NCBI RefSeq assembly: GCF_900099605.1 | Contig: NZ_FNDK01000009.1 | Location: forward strand, 1-64,000 | Direction: 5' to 3' | Source of the DNA: Alteribacillus persepolensis | GTDB lineage: Bacteria; Bacillota; Bacilli; Bacillales; Marinococcaceae | DNA: 64,000 nt | Part shown: positions 54,187 to 62,705 of the stretch, piece after piece | Layout: every line of letters starts with the position of its first letter | How positions within the stretch are numbered: position 1 is the first letter of the stretch | Position numbers and translations under genes: made by a program | Notes under the pieces: model-generated | Databases searched by the model: none | Told to the model about the DNA's origin: nothing | What the model saw: the letters and a program-made list of their open reading frames with translations, nothing else

Positions 54187-55461
54187 TTATTTAGTCATTA
54201 GTCTGTTCCACTGTCTCCAAAAACCTCGCATTTGTTCTTCATCTCCAGAAGCCGGTTGCTCTTTTGTCATCCCTTTAGAAATATCATTCCATTCCACTTC
54301 ATAATTATTTTCATAGCCTTCCTGACAAAGTTCTAAAGCCTCATTATCATCAGGAGTAGCAAACCCACCTGGTCCTAAAAACTCTAAAAAGTTATCCATA
54401 CGACGTACATTAAAGTCCTTGCTTTCCTCTACCGGTGCCAATGCGTATCCACTTACTTCCATATATCCTGGACTAATAGGATTAAAAGTTCGGACTGTGA
54501 TCCCCATAATGTCATTAATCACCAGGTTAGGAAATATTGTCATGTTTCTACTGTTATTGGATATACGATGTGCTCTTTCTTCCCCATACTTCTCTACCAA
54601 TCGCTTATACGTTTTTTCAATTTCTTTTCTACCGTCTTCTCCCCACGCCGGCATCCACTTTGCAACAGGGCGTCCCCATGGCGCTGTATACTCTACTACC
54701 CCGTGACCGTTCCCTAAGTCTAAGCCTACTCCTGTAAAATTATCTTTAGAGAGTTCTCCGCCCCGTGTCGCAACGATTTCAAAGTAAGTTTTGTGCGTTG
54801 GAAGACCGTGATAAGAATCCATACTATTTTCACTAAGTAACTTCCAGTTCGCCCGCATACTGTATTCCTGCGGATCACCAATAATTTTCATTCCTTCTTC
54901 GGACTGATCTGCAACTAAGTCAATGTACGTTTTGGCATTTCCTAAATATTCTTCTAGAGGCTCTGCTTCGTCATTAAAATTAATAAATACAAACCCTCGG
55001 TAGCTATCTAAACGCTTCACTTGTAATAAGTTTTTGCTGCCATCGCAGTTAAAAGTATCTGGAAAAGATTCCTTGTCGGGCAATCCGACTAACTCCCCCT
55101 TATTACTAAAGGTCCATGCATGATAAAAACATTGAAATACTTTTGCATTCCCTTTTGATTCCCTGCACACCATCGCACCTCGGTGAGGACAAGTATTATA
55201 CAAAGCACGGATTTCTCCATCTTTACTACGGGTGAAAATAAGATTTCTTCCTCCAACTTTCCGCCTTCTAAAATCTCCTTTGTTAGGCAGTTCGGATTCA
55301 TGGCCGATATAAAGCCAGCACGTACTGAAAATTTTCTCCATTTCTTCATCTAAGATAGTTTCGTTTGTAAAGACGCTGCGATGCACCTCAAACTTTTCGT
55401 TTGTATGATCTTCCACTACTAAATTAGTTTTTTTCTTCTGTGCTATTGCTTTATTATCCAT
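54187..55461 (-). CDS. Rieske ring-hydroxylating dioxygenase, alpha subunit
   Basis: A 424-residue catalytic subunit. Rieske cluster ligands Cys91 and His93 (CPHRG) and Cys111 and His114 (CFYHAW); mononuclear iron ligands His218 and His223 in MDSYHGLPTHKTYF with a late Asp, and bridging Asp215. The sequence type is that of benzoate / p-cumate-like aromatic acid dioxygenases; regiochemistry is not readable, but a 2,3-attack is implied by the decarboxylase and extradiol genes. A cre site lies 22 bp upstream of the start, between this gene and the amidohydrolase gene. Confidence 0.92.
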   Translation of the reverse strand: MDNKAIAQKKKTNLVVEDHTNEKFEVHRSVFTNETILDEEMEKIFSTCWLYIGHESELPNKGDFRRRKVGGRNLIFTRSKDGEIRALYNTCPHRGAMVCRESKGNAKVFQCFYHAWTFSNKGELVGLPDKESFPDTFNCDGSKNLLQVKRLDSYRGFVFINFNDEAEPLEEYLGNAKTYIDLVADQSEEGMKIIGDPQEYSMRANWKLLSENSMDSYHGLPTHKTYFEIVATRGGELSKDNFTGVGLDLGNGHGVVEYTAPWGRPVAKWMPAWGEDGRKEIEKTYKRLVEKYGEERAHRISNNSRNMTIFPNLVINDIMGITVRTFNPISPGYMEVSGYALAPVEESKDFNVRRMDNFLEFLGPGGFATPDDNEALELCQEGYENNYEVEWNDISKGMTKEQPASGDEEQMRGFWRQWNRLMTK

Positions 55462-55482
55462 AAAAATAACCTCCTTTTTGTT

Positions 55483-55497
55483 AGTAATCGCTTACAA
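55483..55497 (-). promoter_or_regulatory. cre site in the dioxygenase leader
   Basis: On the minus strand TTGTAAGCGATTACT fits the CcpA consensus WTGNAANCGNWNNCW throughout. It lies between the amidohydrolase stop and the dioxygenase alpha start. Confidence 0.55.
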
Positions 55498-55559
55498 TTC
55501 TCTCTGTAAAATGAACTCCACTGTGTTTCAATCTCCTCCTTTGCCACGTACTATAACTC

Positions 55560-56579
55560 TCAGCTTGTTATAAACGCTTCGCTTGATAGATGCAGAAACG
55601 ACAAACAATTTTTATACGCTATTTTTTCCCATTCCTCTGTGTTGACTGACAAACTGTTCCTCCAATGTCCGGGATTTTTCTCTCGAATACTAAATGGATA
55701 ATCCGATCCAATAACTAATTGATTAACCTCAAATATATTTAATAAGTTTTCTAAACTTCTAGAATCATACACTAATGTATCGAAATATAATTTTTTAGCA
55801 TAAAACTCGGGGGATTCTCCACTTAATTCATAAACATCTTTAAATTTGCTCCATCCCGCATTCAATCTAGGTAAAATGGATGAAAAGGCTCCCCCGCCAT
55901 GGCTGGCTAGTATTCTTAAATCAGGGTATTTTTGTAATATTCCGCCTGTGATAAGCGAGGCCAGCGCAAAAGCTGTATCTGTTGGAAAATTGATAAGTGC
56001 CTGTAATACCCCCGGACCAACTATTCTATCCGTTCCGGCTGGGTGCAGTGGATGCACAAAAATTGAAAAGCTCTGTGCCTCAGCCTCTGCAAAGAAAGGT
56101 TCAAAGAATGGATCACCAATCGACCTTCCATTAACATGAGTCCCAATTTCCGCACCTTGTAACCCGAAGTCCCGCTTCAACACGCTAATTTCTTTCGCCG
56201 CCAATTCTGGGTCTTGAAGAGGCAGCATCCCTAACCCAAAAAACTTTTTAGGATTTGTCCGTATGATGTGAGACAATTCCTCATTGATCAAACGAGAGAA
56301 ATCTAATGTATCTTCAGGATCAAACCAGTAAGACAGCAACTCTGGCATAGGTGATAAAACGTGGGCATCTACTCCTTCTGCGTCCATGTCTTCTATACGT
56401 CTTTTTCCGCTCCAACATTGATCTGTTATCGTTCTGAAATTCTTCCCGGAAATCATAATATGTTTATGAGATTCACTGCCACAGACACATTGTGATATGG
56501 GCCACCTATCCCCGCCAAGGCGGTTTGTCATATTCGGTATATTTTCCGGAACGAAATGAGTATGAACATCAATAATCAA
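55560..56579 (-). CDS. ACMSD-like amidohydrolase (probable decarboxylase)
   Basis: A 339-residue amidohydrolase_2 protein. MIIDVHTHFVPENI gives the first metal HxH, HPLHPAGTDR the next histidine, ILASHGGG the third and IGSDYPF the metal aspartate. This is the plan of 2-amino-3-carboxymuconate-semialdehyde decarboxylase. In this cluster the fitting substrate is the hydroxy analogue, 2-hydroxy-3-carboxymuconate 6-semialdehyde. TTG at 56579 is chosen (GAGAGAG eight bases upstream, family-like start); a GTG three codons earlier is possible. It is 26 bp after the SDR gene. Confidence 0.85.
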   Translation of the reverse strand: MIIDVHTHFVPENIPNMTNRLGGDRWPISQCVCGSESHKHIMISGKNFRTITDQCWSGKRRIEDMDAEGVDAHVLSPMPELLSYWFDPEDTLDFSRLINEELSHIIRTNPKKFFGLGMLPLQDPELAAKEISVLKRDFGLQGAEIGTHVNGRSIGDPFFEPFFAEAEAQSFSIFVHPLHPAGTDRIVGPGVLQALINFPTDTAFALASLITGGILQKYPDLRILASHGGGAFSSILPRLNAGWSKFKDVYELSGESPEFYAKKLYFDTLVYDSRSLENLLNIFEVNQLVIGSDYPFSIREKNPGHWRNSLSVNTEEWEKIAYKNCLSFLHLSSEAFITS

Positions 56580-56605
56580 TACTATCACTCTCTCTACTAT
56601 GTGGA

Positions 56606-57376
56606 TTACAGCATAGTGCTGCCACCATTAACACTAATAACTTGTCCAGTAATAAAGGATGCTCGCTCTGATGCTAGATACCAAACTGCATCGGCAACTT
56701 CTTCCATTTTTGCTGCCCTTCCCTTTGGAATAATATCTATATACTTTTGGGCCATCTCTGGATTTTTTTGTTTAAAATTTTCATATTGTTCTCCTTCAAC
56801 AGCAGGGGGTGCTATTGTGTTTACCGTGATATCATAAGGTGCAAATTCCCTGGCAAGTCCTGTAGTTAAAGCGTGCCCTCCACCCTTAGCAGCGTTATAA
56901 GCAGCATGCTGCCATAAACCATTTCGAACGGAGTCTGCCCCAACCATAATAATGCGACCATAGTTTTGCTCTACCATATGAGGAAGAACGTAACGACAAG
57001 GCCATATGACTGTCCACAGATTACGGTCAATCGTTTTCTTCAGTGTTTCTGCATCATGTTCCAAAAATGGTAAAATAACTCCTCCACCAGCGTTATTGAC
57101 TAAAATATCAATGTTTCCTAGTTGATCTACTGTTTGCTCTACCATGTCCATAACATTTTTTTCCAACGATAAATCTCCTAAAAAATAATGGCTTTTTACA
57201 TCATGTTGCTCCGCCACTTCCTCACAGACTTTTTTCGTTCTCTCTTCATTCATACCAGTGATCATAACGTTAGCCCCTTCTTCCCCCAGCCGATGAGCGA
57301 TGGCTGTTCCAATCCCATTGGAAGAGCCGGTTACGATAGCTGTTTGCCCTTCTAAGGTACGATGTTGAATCCCCAT
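56606..57376 (-). CDS. SDR, probable cis-dihydrodiol dehydrogenase
   Basis: A 256-residue SDR with TGSSNGIG (16-23), NNAG (94-97) and the catalytic Ser149, Tyr160 and Lys164 (YNAAK). In first position of an operon with a two-subunit Rieske enzyme it should oxidise the cis-dihydrodiol carboxylate to the aromatic diol with NAD+, as BenD or CmtB do, here without loss of the carboxyl group. GGAGG precedes ATG. The promoter and a cre site lie in the 247-bp gap shared with the LysR gene. Confidence 0.85.
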   Translation of the reverse strand: MGIQHRTLEGQTAIVTGSSNGIGTAIAHRLGEEGANVMITGMNEERTKKVCEEVAEQHDVKSHYFLGDLSLEKNVMDMVEQTVDQLGNIDILVNNAGGGVILPFLEHDAETLKKTIDRNLWTVIWPCRYVLPHMVEQNYGRIIMVGADSVRNGLWQHAAYNAAKGGGHALTTGLAREFAPYDITVNTIAPPAVEGEQYENFKQKNPEMAQKYIDIIPKGRAAKMEEVADAVWYLASERASFITGQVISVNGGSTML

Positions 57377-57425
57377 TGCTTACTGCCTCCTTTGACTTTT
57401 TCAAAAATTCTTGTATTATCATTAG

Positions 57426-57439
57426 TTAAAACGCTTACA
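57426..57439 (-). promoter_or_regulatory. cre-like site upstream of the aromatic operon
   Basis: TTAAAACGCTTACA matches the CcpA consensus TGWNANCGNTNWCA at 13 of 14 positions. It lies 50 bp upstream of the first gene of the operon. The rest of the 57377-57623 gap is very A+T-rich with several T-N11-A stretches, as LysR proteins bind, none clearly the operator. Confidence 0.45.
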
Positions 57440-57623
57440 TTTTAAAGATTTTAATTTACAGGCTTTTTTAATTTAAAGAATATATAATTATTATTTAATT
57501 TATTTTAATATTTCTAATATTTGATACCTTAAGTATACAGCCTTATTTAATTAAAATGAAATTGTAATTTTCTTTAATATTCTTATATTTTTTAAAACAT
57601 TTTTTTGAGATGGAGGGAAATTC

Positions 57624-58517
57624 ATGGATTATGATCAACTGCTAACATTTATGATGATTCGAAAGCACCTTAACTTTTCACGTGCTGCTGAAGAACTATT
57701 AGTTACCCAGCCCACCGTTACCGCAAGAGTCAAAAATTTGGAAATAGAGCTTGATTGTAAATTGTTTAATCGAGAAGGCTATAAACTAGCTATTACAGAC
57801 GAAGGTGAACTTCTAGCTGAATATGCTGATCAGATTTTAAATTTGATGAATCAAGCAAAATCTGCTGTTCATGTTTTACGAGAACCAACGATGAAGATTG
57901 GGTTTGCTCCTGGATTTTGTCAATCAGTGATTCTTTCAACCATTGAAATATTAAAAGACAGGTTTGATGTCTCTATCCATTTAATTGAAGGTGATGATTC
58001 TGCAGACCTTTTGGCTAAAACACTGAACAAAGAGCTAGATATTTGTATCGTACGAAGTATAAAAAATTTATACAAAGAGTTACAAGCTGATTATTTAACA
58101 GAGGATAATCTTGTTCTCATTTATCCACGTAATGAAAAATGGGATAAGAAAACAGAAATTACCACAGCTGATTTAAATGGAGAAGTACTTATTCCATACA
58201 AAGTGAAATCACCACTATTTGATGATATAAGGAAAGAAATGATTGGCATCAACTATATTGATGAAATGGAAATTGGCAATATTGAAATGATCAAGTCTAT
58301 GGTTAAGAAAGAATGGGGGATAAGTATCATTCCTCTAAGTGGAATTGAAATCTCAGAAAGAGACGAGTTGGGAATCTTTCCTCTTCAAAATATACTTACT
58401 AATGTTGAAAACCGAGTGTATGCTGTTCATCACAGGGAGCGATTCACTCCAGAATATTTTGAAGTTCTAAAAGAGGGGATTAAAGATTCTTTATCGCTGA
58501 ATAAAGCACCTTTATAA
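57624..58517 (+). CDS. LysR-family regulator of the aromatic operon
   Basis: A 297-residue LysR regulator. The helix-turn-helix (about 18-37) reads FSRAAEELLVTQPTVTARVK, and the effector domain covers 90-297. It is divergent from the operon, the usual arrangement for activators that respond to a pathway intermediate. GGAGG lies eight bases before ATG. The inducer is unknown; a benzoate-like acid or the diol is likely. Confidence 0.9.
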   Translation: MDYDQLLTFMMIRKHLNFSRAAEELLVTQPTVTARVKNLEIELDCKLFNREGYKLAITDEGELLAEYADQILNLMNQAKSAVHVLREPTMKIGFAPGFCQSVILSTIEILKDRFDVSIHLIEGDDSADLLAKTLNKELDICIVRSIKNLYKELQADYLTEDNLVLIYPRNEKWDKKTEITTADLNGEVLIPYKVKSPLFDDIRKEMIGINYIDEMEIGNIEMIKSMVKKEWGISIIPLSGIEISERDELGIFPLQNILTNVENRVYAVHHRERFTPEYFEVLKEGIKDSLSLNKAPL

Positions 58518-58545
58518 GACATTACCATAAATTTCTCTCTTGATA

Positions 58546-58628
58546 AGAAAAGCGCAAGCACCTTGAAAGAAGAAAGTTCGGCTAAGAGCGTCACGTTGTG
58601 TGGGCTTAATCAGCTGGGCGCTTGAATA
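58546..58628. repeat. Intergenic hairpin repeat, family 2
   Basis: AAAAGCGCAAGC at the left and GCTGGGCGCTTG at the right form the outer stem of an imperfect hairpin. The outer stem resembles the repeat at 63697-63740, and the inner stretch the one at 21706-21754. Confidence 0.5.
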
Positions 58629-58754
58629 AGATTAAAAAAACGCCAACTTTTATGCTTTTCTATCCGTGTAAAATGAGACTGGGACAAGTCCAGAACAGGT
58701 TGCTCAAAAGCCGAACAATAAGATATAAAAGCATATTTTAAGCAAACGTCGTCC

Positions 58755-58795
58755 ACATACAGAGACTCCTGCGGAAAGCGACGTATGTTGGGAGC
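58755..58795. repeat. Shortened copy of the ACTCCTGCGG repeat
   Basis: GACTCCTGCGG is joined directly to AAAGCG, as if the middle of the element at 290-390 had been removed. CATAC and GTATG flank it as a small inverted repeat. An adjacent GACTGGGACAAGTCC palindrome (58678-58692) is also in this gene-free interval. Confidence 0.55.
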
Positions 58796-58821
58796 AGCGA
58801 TAGAAATTCTTGTGATAAACA

Positions 58822-58862
58822 AATAATCCGAACTGATTTTTCATAAATCAGTTCGGATTATT
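58822..58862. terminator. Perfect 18-bp bidirectional hairpin
   Basis: AATAATCCGAACTGATTT (58822-58839) pairs exactly with 58845-58862 around TTCAT. It lies between the converging LysR and coat-like genes. Confidence 0.75.
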
Positions 58863-58949
58863 ATATGGTTCCTATACTTGTATCCCGGCCTCATCAAAAC
58901 TTTTCCATCTTTTTATACCTATTCCAAAACATATCATTCATTCAAACAT

Positions 58950-59507
58950 TTAGTAAAAAAACGGGAAAAAGAGTCGTCTAAAGAAAAAGTATGGATAACG
59001 TCTGCGCCGGAAACGACGAAATCTTCTTGGGTATCCGTATCCATACGGAGGATATCCCCCGTAACCGAAGCCAAAACCATATGGCGGCTGGCGGTCCATA
59101 TCATTGTCATCTCCTGCAGGTTCTAACAAATAGACGTTGTCATTGTCAACATCTTCAATAATGCCATCATATATCTGGCCGTCTGTTCCTTCCATTTGTA
59201 CCAAGTGATATTGATACCTTCTGCACAACTCAGGCATATTGCGCTGCTCAGCTGCTGAGCGTTCTCCCTGCTGCTCTGCTGGATAATTCGGATAAGTACC
59301 TGCATGGGGCTGCTGTGCATAAAAATGATAGGCTGGGCTATACCCGCGATAATCTGGCTGAACGTGTACAGGGTAAAACGCAAACGACGGTGCAGGACTA
59401 TAAAACGGTGTTTGTTGAGTACCAGGGTAATAATCTGGTGTCATCGGAAAATGCTCTTCTTCTCTGCTGTCTGACTGTCCCTTTTGATTCATGAATTCTT
59501 CTTCCAT
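58950..59507 (-). CDS. Tyr/Pro/Arg-rich, coat-like protein
   Basis: A 185-residue protein. The first 85 residues are Pro/Tyr/Gln-rich and disordered. A short central block (95-128; YQYHLVQMEG, then DGIIEDVDNDNVYLLEP) looks like a small folded domain. The C-terminus is Gly/Tyr/Pro, then Arg/Phe/Tyr-rich (YPRRFRRFRRRRYPYFFF). This composition is seen in spore coat and surface-associated proteins of Bacillaceae; no sporulation promoter was checked. AGGAGG precedes ATG at 59507. Function unknown. Confidence 0.65.
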   Translation of the reverse strand: MEEEFMNQKGQSDSREEEHFPMTPDYYPGTQQTPFYSPAPSFAFYPVHVQPDYRGYSPAYHFYAQQPHAGTYPNYPAEQQGERSAAEQRNMPELCRRYQYHLVQMEGTDGQIYDGIIEDVDNDNVYLLEPAGDDNDMDRQPPYGFGFGYGGYPPYGYGYPRRFRRFRRRRYPYFFFRRLFFPFFY

Positions 59508-59796
59508 ATGATGATCCTCCTAACGTTTTTCTAGGCTGATACACTTTACCAATGTATGTCTGGGAGGACGTCCAAGTGACAATATACAATAATGTACAAT
59601 TTTTTGCTGGCTTATTATTCATTGTCCATGATGTACATTTGTTCTGTCTCCCCGGCACAACAGCGGTCCGTCCTTACCCCTGCTTTCTATTTTTTTTGCA
59701 AAACAAACTCTTTTCGAATAGCACACGCCATATTGGAAACCCTATCATTGGTGTCATAACTCGTGAAGCGATAAACGAAAAAAGGCAGGGATGCTT

Positions 59797-61269
59797 ATGG
59801 AAACATATCAAAATCTTCATCAACACTACATTGCAGGGAAATGGAGAGATGGAGGCGGATCGTCAATCAATGAAGTGACAAACCCATATAGCGGTGAAGT
59901 GCTTGGGAAAATTAAAATGGCCACTGCTGACGATATTGATGAAGCTTATACATCTGCACGAAACGCTCAAACAGAGTGGGCCAAACGAAATCCTTTTGAA
60001 CGTTCCTCTATTATCGAAAAAGCAGTTCACATTTTGGAGGAACGACGAGAGGAAATCGTAGAACATTTAATCGAGGAAGGCGGATCGTCTCATCTAAAAG
60101 CAAATGTGGAAATCGACTTTGTTATTGCGATTACCCGTGAAGCTTCCTCTTTTCCACTTCGGATGGATGGCCAAATCGTCCCTTCCCTGATAGCAGGAAA
60201 AGAAAACAGAATTTACCGCAAACCATTGGGCGTGGTCGGGGTAATCGGCCCATTCAATTTCCCAATGTATTTAGCGATGCGCTCGGTCGCTCCGGCTCTA
60301 GCTGCCGGCAACGGCGTGGTCGTAAAGCCGGACAGACAAACAGCTGTCACTGGCGGCTTCTTGATTGCCAAAGTCTTTGAAGAAGCCGGCATTCCGAAAG
60401 GATTGTTAAATGTTCTTGTACCTGACCGAAAAGAAACAGGGGACGCTTTTGTAGAACACCCTATCCCTCGGTTGATTTCTTTTACAGGATCTACCCCGGT
60501 CGGCCGGCATATTGGAGAACTTTGCGGCAAACACATCAAAAAAGCGGTGCTCGAGCTAGGCGGTAACAACGCATTAATCGTCCTGCATGATGCAGATATA
60601 GATCGTGCAGCAGGGTCCGCTCTTTTTGGCAAATTTATGCACAACGGCCAGGTTTGTATGGCCATTAACCGCATTATCGTACACCGTGATAAATATGAAG
60701 AGTTCGTTCAAAAGTTTGTGGATAGCGTGAAAAAAATAAAGGTGGGAGATCCAAAGAATAAAGAAAATCTGATTGGTCCGCTGATTAATAGAAAATCAGT
60801 AGACGGTATTTTAGAAAACATCGAAAAAGCAAAAAGCCAAGGAGCGGAAATCGTTCTAGAAGGAAAAGCAGAAGGAAATATCCTTCACCCTTATGTGCTG
60901 ACCGGAACCAACGATGTGGCAACCGCGAAAAATGAAATGTTTGGGCCAGTGGCTACAATCATACCTGCTGACAGTGACGAAGAAGCTGTTCACATCGCCA
61001 ATGATACCCAGTACGGTCTCAGCGGTGCTGTCCATGCAGGTTCTGTGGAAAGAGGTGTAGAAGTTGCCAAGCAGCTTCACACAGGCATGGTACATGTCAA
61101 TGACCAAAGCGTCAACGATGAACCGCTGATTGCGTTCGGCGGAGAAAAAGACTCTGGACTTGGCCGCTTTGGAGGAGAATGGTCCTTAGAAGAATTCACT
61201 ACTGTGCAATGGATATCTGTACAAAACGAAAAGCGCGACAATCCATTTGAAACGGATTATCTGGATTAA
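59797..61269 (+). CDS. Aldehyde dehydrogenase (vanillin/benzaldehyde dehydrogenase-like)
   Basis: A 490-residue NAD(P)-dependent aldehyde dehydrogenase. VIGPFNFPMYLAMRSVAPAL, FTGSTPVGR, the general base Glu254 in LELGGNN and the nucleophile Cys287 in GQVCMA are clear. The sequence type resembles Bacillus YfmT. It could oxidise benzaldehyde-type compounds to the acid used by the nearby cluster; this link rests on distance (about 1.3 kb from the LysR gene) and family. ATG at 59797 has GGCAGGG six bases upstream; an ATG two codons earlier is possible. Confidence 0.88.
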   Translation: METYQNLHQHYIAGKWRDGGGSSINEVTNPYSGEVLGKIKMATADDIDEAYTSARNAQTEWAKRNPFERSSIIEKAVHILEERREEIVEHLIEEGGSSHLKANVEIDFVIAITREASSFPLRMDGQIVPSLIAGKENRIYRKPLGVVGVIGPFNFPMYLAMRSVAPALAAGNGVVVKPDRQTAVTGGFLIAKVFEEAGIPKGLLNVLVPDRKETGDAFVEHPIPRLISFTGSTPVGRHIGELCGKHIKKAVLELGGNNALIVLHDADIDRAAGSALFGKFMHNGQVCMAINRIIVHRDKYEEFVQKFVDSVKKIKVGDPKNKENLIGPLINRKSVDGILENIEKAKSQGAEIVLEGKAEGNILHPYVLTGTNDVATAKNEMFGPVATIIPADSDEEAVHIANDTQYGLSGAVHAGSVERGVEVAKQLHTGMVHVNDQSVNDEPLIAFGGEKDSGLGRFGGEWSLEEFTTVQWISVQNEKRDNPFETDYLD

Positions 61270-61271
61270 AA

Positions 61272-61314
61272 AAAGACTCAAGAATGTTGGATGGACCAAT
61301 GTTCTTGAGTCTTT
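61272..61314. terminator. Terminator after the aldehyde dehydrogenase gene
   Basis: AAAGACTCAAGAA pairs with TTCTTGAGTCTTT (13 bp), 17-nt loop, then CATTTAAG. It also serves the converging C45 gene. Confidence 0.8.
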
Positions 61315-61330
61315 CATTTAAGCACTTTTT

Positions 61331-62374
61331 TTATCCCATATTGACAAACGGGTGAGAATAATCAAGTTCTCCTTTGATTCGTTTGATGTTTACATTGTCT
61401 CCTTTAAGCCACTTAGAAAAATCGAAAATAACTGGTTTTCGATCGGGACCAATCACAAACCATGCTTTTTTCTCTTTCGGAAAGTACATCGACGTGTGAA
61501 TGGTGCCTGCTGCTGCATCATATTTTTTTGAAAACACGCCATGAGCAGGGTCATTCATTACTTTGAAAGCTTGATAAGCACTTTGTGCATCCTGCTGCTG
61601 GTTATGTATGACAGCCTCCCGGCGGCGTGTTTCCTCTTGGCGGTAACGGTTTTCTTTACTTAGCACATGAAAATGGTTCGTGCATACGCTCGACTTTCGT
61701 ACAGCGACTTGCCTAGGAGATGCTTCCACAACATAAGACGCTCCATCGGGGTCTAACAAAACATAACTAAACGAATGTCTATGCGGAACAGCTTTCAACA
61801 AGGAGATGGCTTCTTTTACATTGGCACACGTCTCCAAAATAAGGCGGCCAATCATATTGCACAGAAATCCGTCTCCTGATTTTGTTCTGTTGGTGAAGTT
61901 GTACCCCATCACTAATCCTTTTTCGTTCATTCCATCGATTCGTCCTGTTATTTGCATTGATGGTCCAATCACCGCAAATCCTTGATCGGACGGTTCGTAC
62001 AACACATAACGCCCTTCATAACCTCTCGGGTGACTGTCATAATTGCGAATCATAAAACGAGAGTCAGTAAAAATGGAACAGCCGCTTCTCGTATACTCTA
62101 AATAATATCCGCCAAACAGACGAAACGCCTTGTCCATGTTCATATGAAGCGCATCAGCAAGACCGCGAATTTCATCTAGTATGGCTGGTGCAAATGTTAG
62201 CATTATATCTTTATATGTTACTGGATCAATCAAAAAGTGGCGATGCTGCCTTGGTCCCCATTGTTTTTCGCGATTCAAGAGAATCGGCGAATCCTTTAGA
62301 AGCTTCCCTTGCCAATAACCAAAGTCATAATGGGTGCCCCTGTATTGGAAAACATCACTGTAAAACTGTTTCAT
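61331..62374 (-). CDS. C45-type Ntn hydrolase (acyltransferase family)
   Basis: A 347-residue protein of the peptidase C45 / acyl-CoA:6-aminopenicillanate acyltransferase group. TRSGCSIF puts the self-cleaving nucleophile at Cys99; MIRNYDSHPRGYEGRYVLYE and IDGMNEKGLVMGYNFTNR are characteristic. It hydrolyses or transfers acyl groups on amides such as N-acyl amino acids. No export signal. ATG at 62374 follows AGAGG at ten bases; the frame stays open to 62452. Confidence 0.82.
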   Translation of the reverse strand: MKQFYSDVFQYRGTHYDFGYWQGKLLKDSPILLNREKQWGPRQHRHFLIDPVTYKDIMLTFAPAILDEIRGLADALHMNMDKAFRLFGGYYLEYTRSGCSIFTDSRFMIRNYDSHPRGYEGRYVLYEPSDQGFAVIGPSMQITGRIDGMNEKGLVMGYNFTNRTKSGDGFLCNMIGRLILETCANVKEAISLLKAVPHRHSFSYVLLDPDGASYVVEASPRQVAVRKSSVCTNHFHVLSKENRYRQEETRRREAVIHNQQQDAQSAYQAFKVMNDPAHGVFSKKYDAAAGTIHTSMYFPKEKKAWFVIGPDRKPVIFDFSKWLKGDNVNIKRIKGELDYSHPFVNMG

Positions 62375-62648
62375 CCTGTTCATTCCTCTTTCCCTTTCAC
62401 CACGACAGTGAATAATACCCATATCATAGTCTAAAAGCAGAGGGGCACTCAAGGGATGCGCCTGTTCCTCAAAAATATTATTCCTTTTACGATGATAAAG
62501 CTACACATTTCTCTTTTAAACCATCTGACATCCTTGTTTCAACCGTTGAAAAGACAGCTGTGCCGTCTTTCGTTCATATCTTCATCCCCGCTTACCTCAT
62601 GATCACTGTATAAGAAACGCCGCTGTCCTGTTCTATTAATACAAAAAA

Positions 62649-62686
62649 GTCCATCCGAAGCCTGTGAAAAAGGCTCCAGATGGACT
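62649..62686 (-). terminator. Terminator of the dinB-family gene
   Basis: AGTCCATC and AGCCT pair with AGGCT and GATGGACT. On the minus strand TTTTTTGTATT follows. Confidence 0.85.
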
Positions 62687-62705
62687 GCACGAATGCTGTA
62701 ATATG

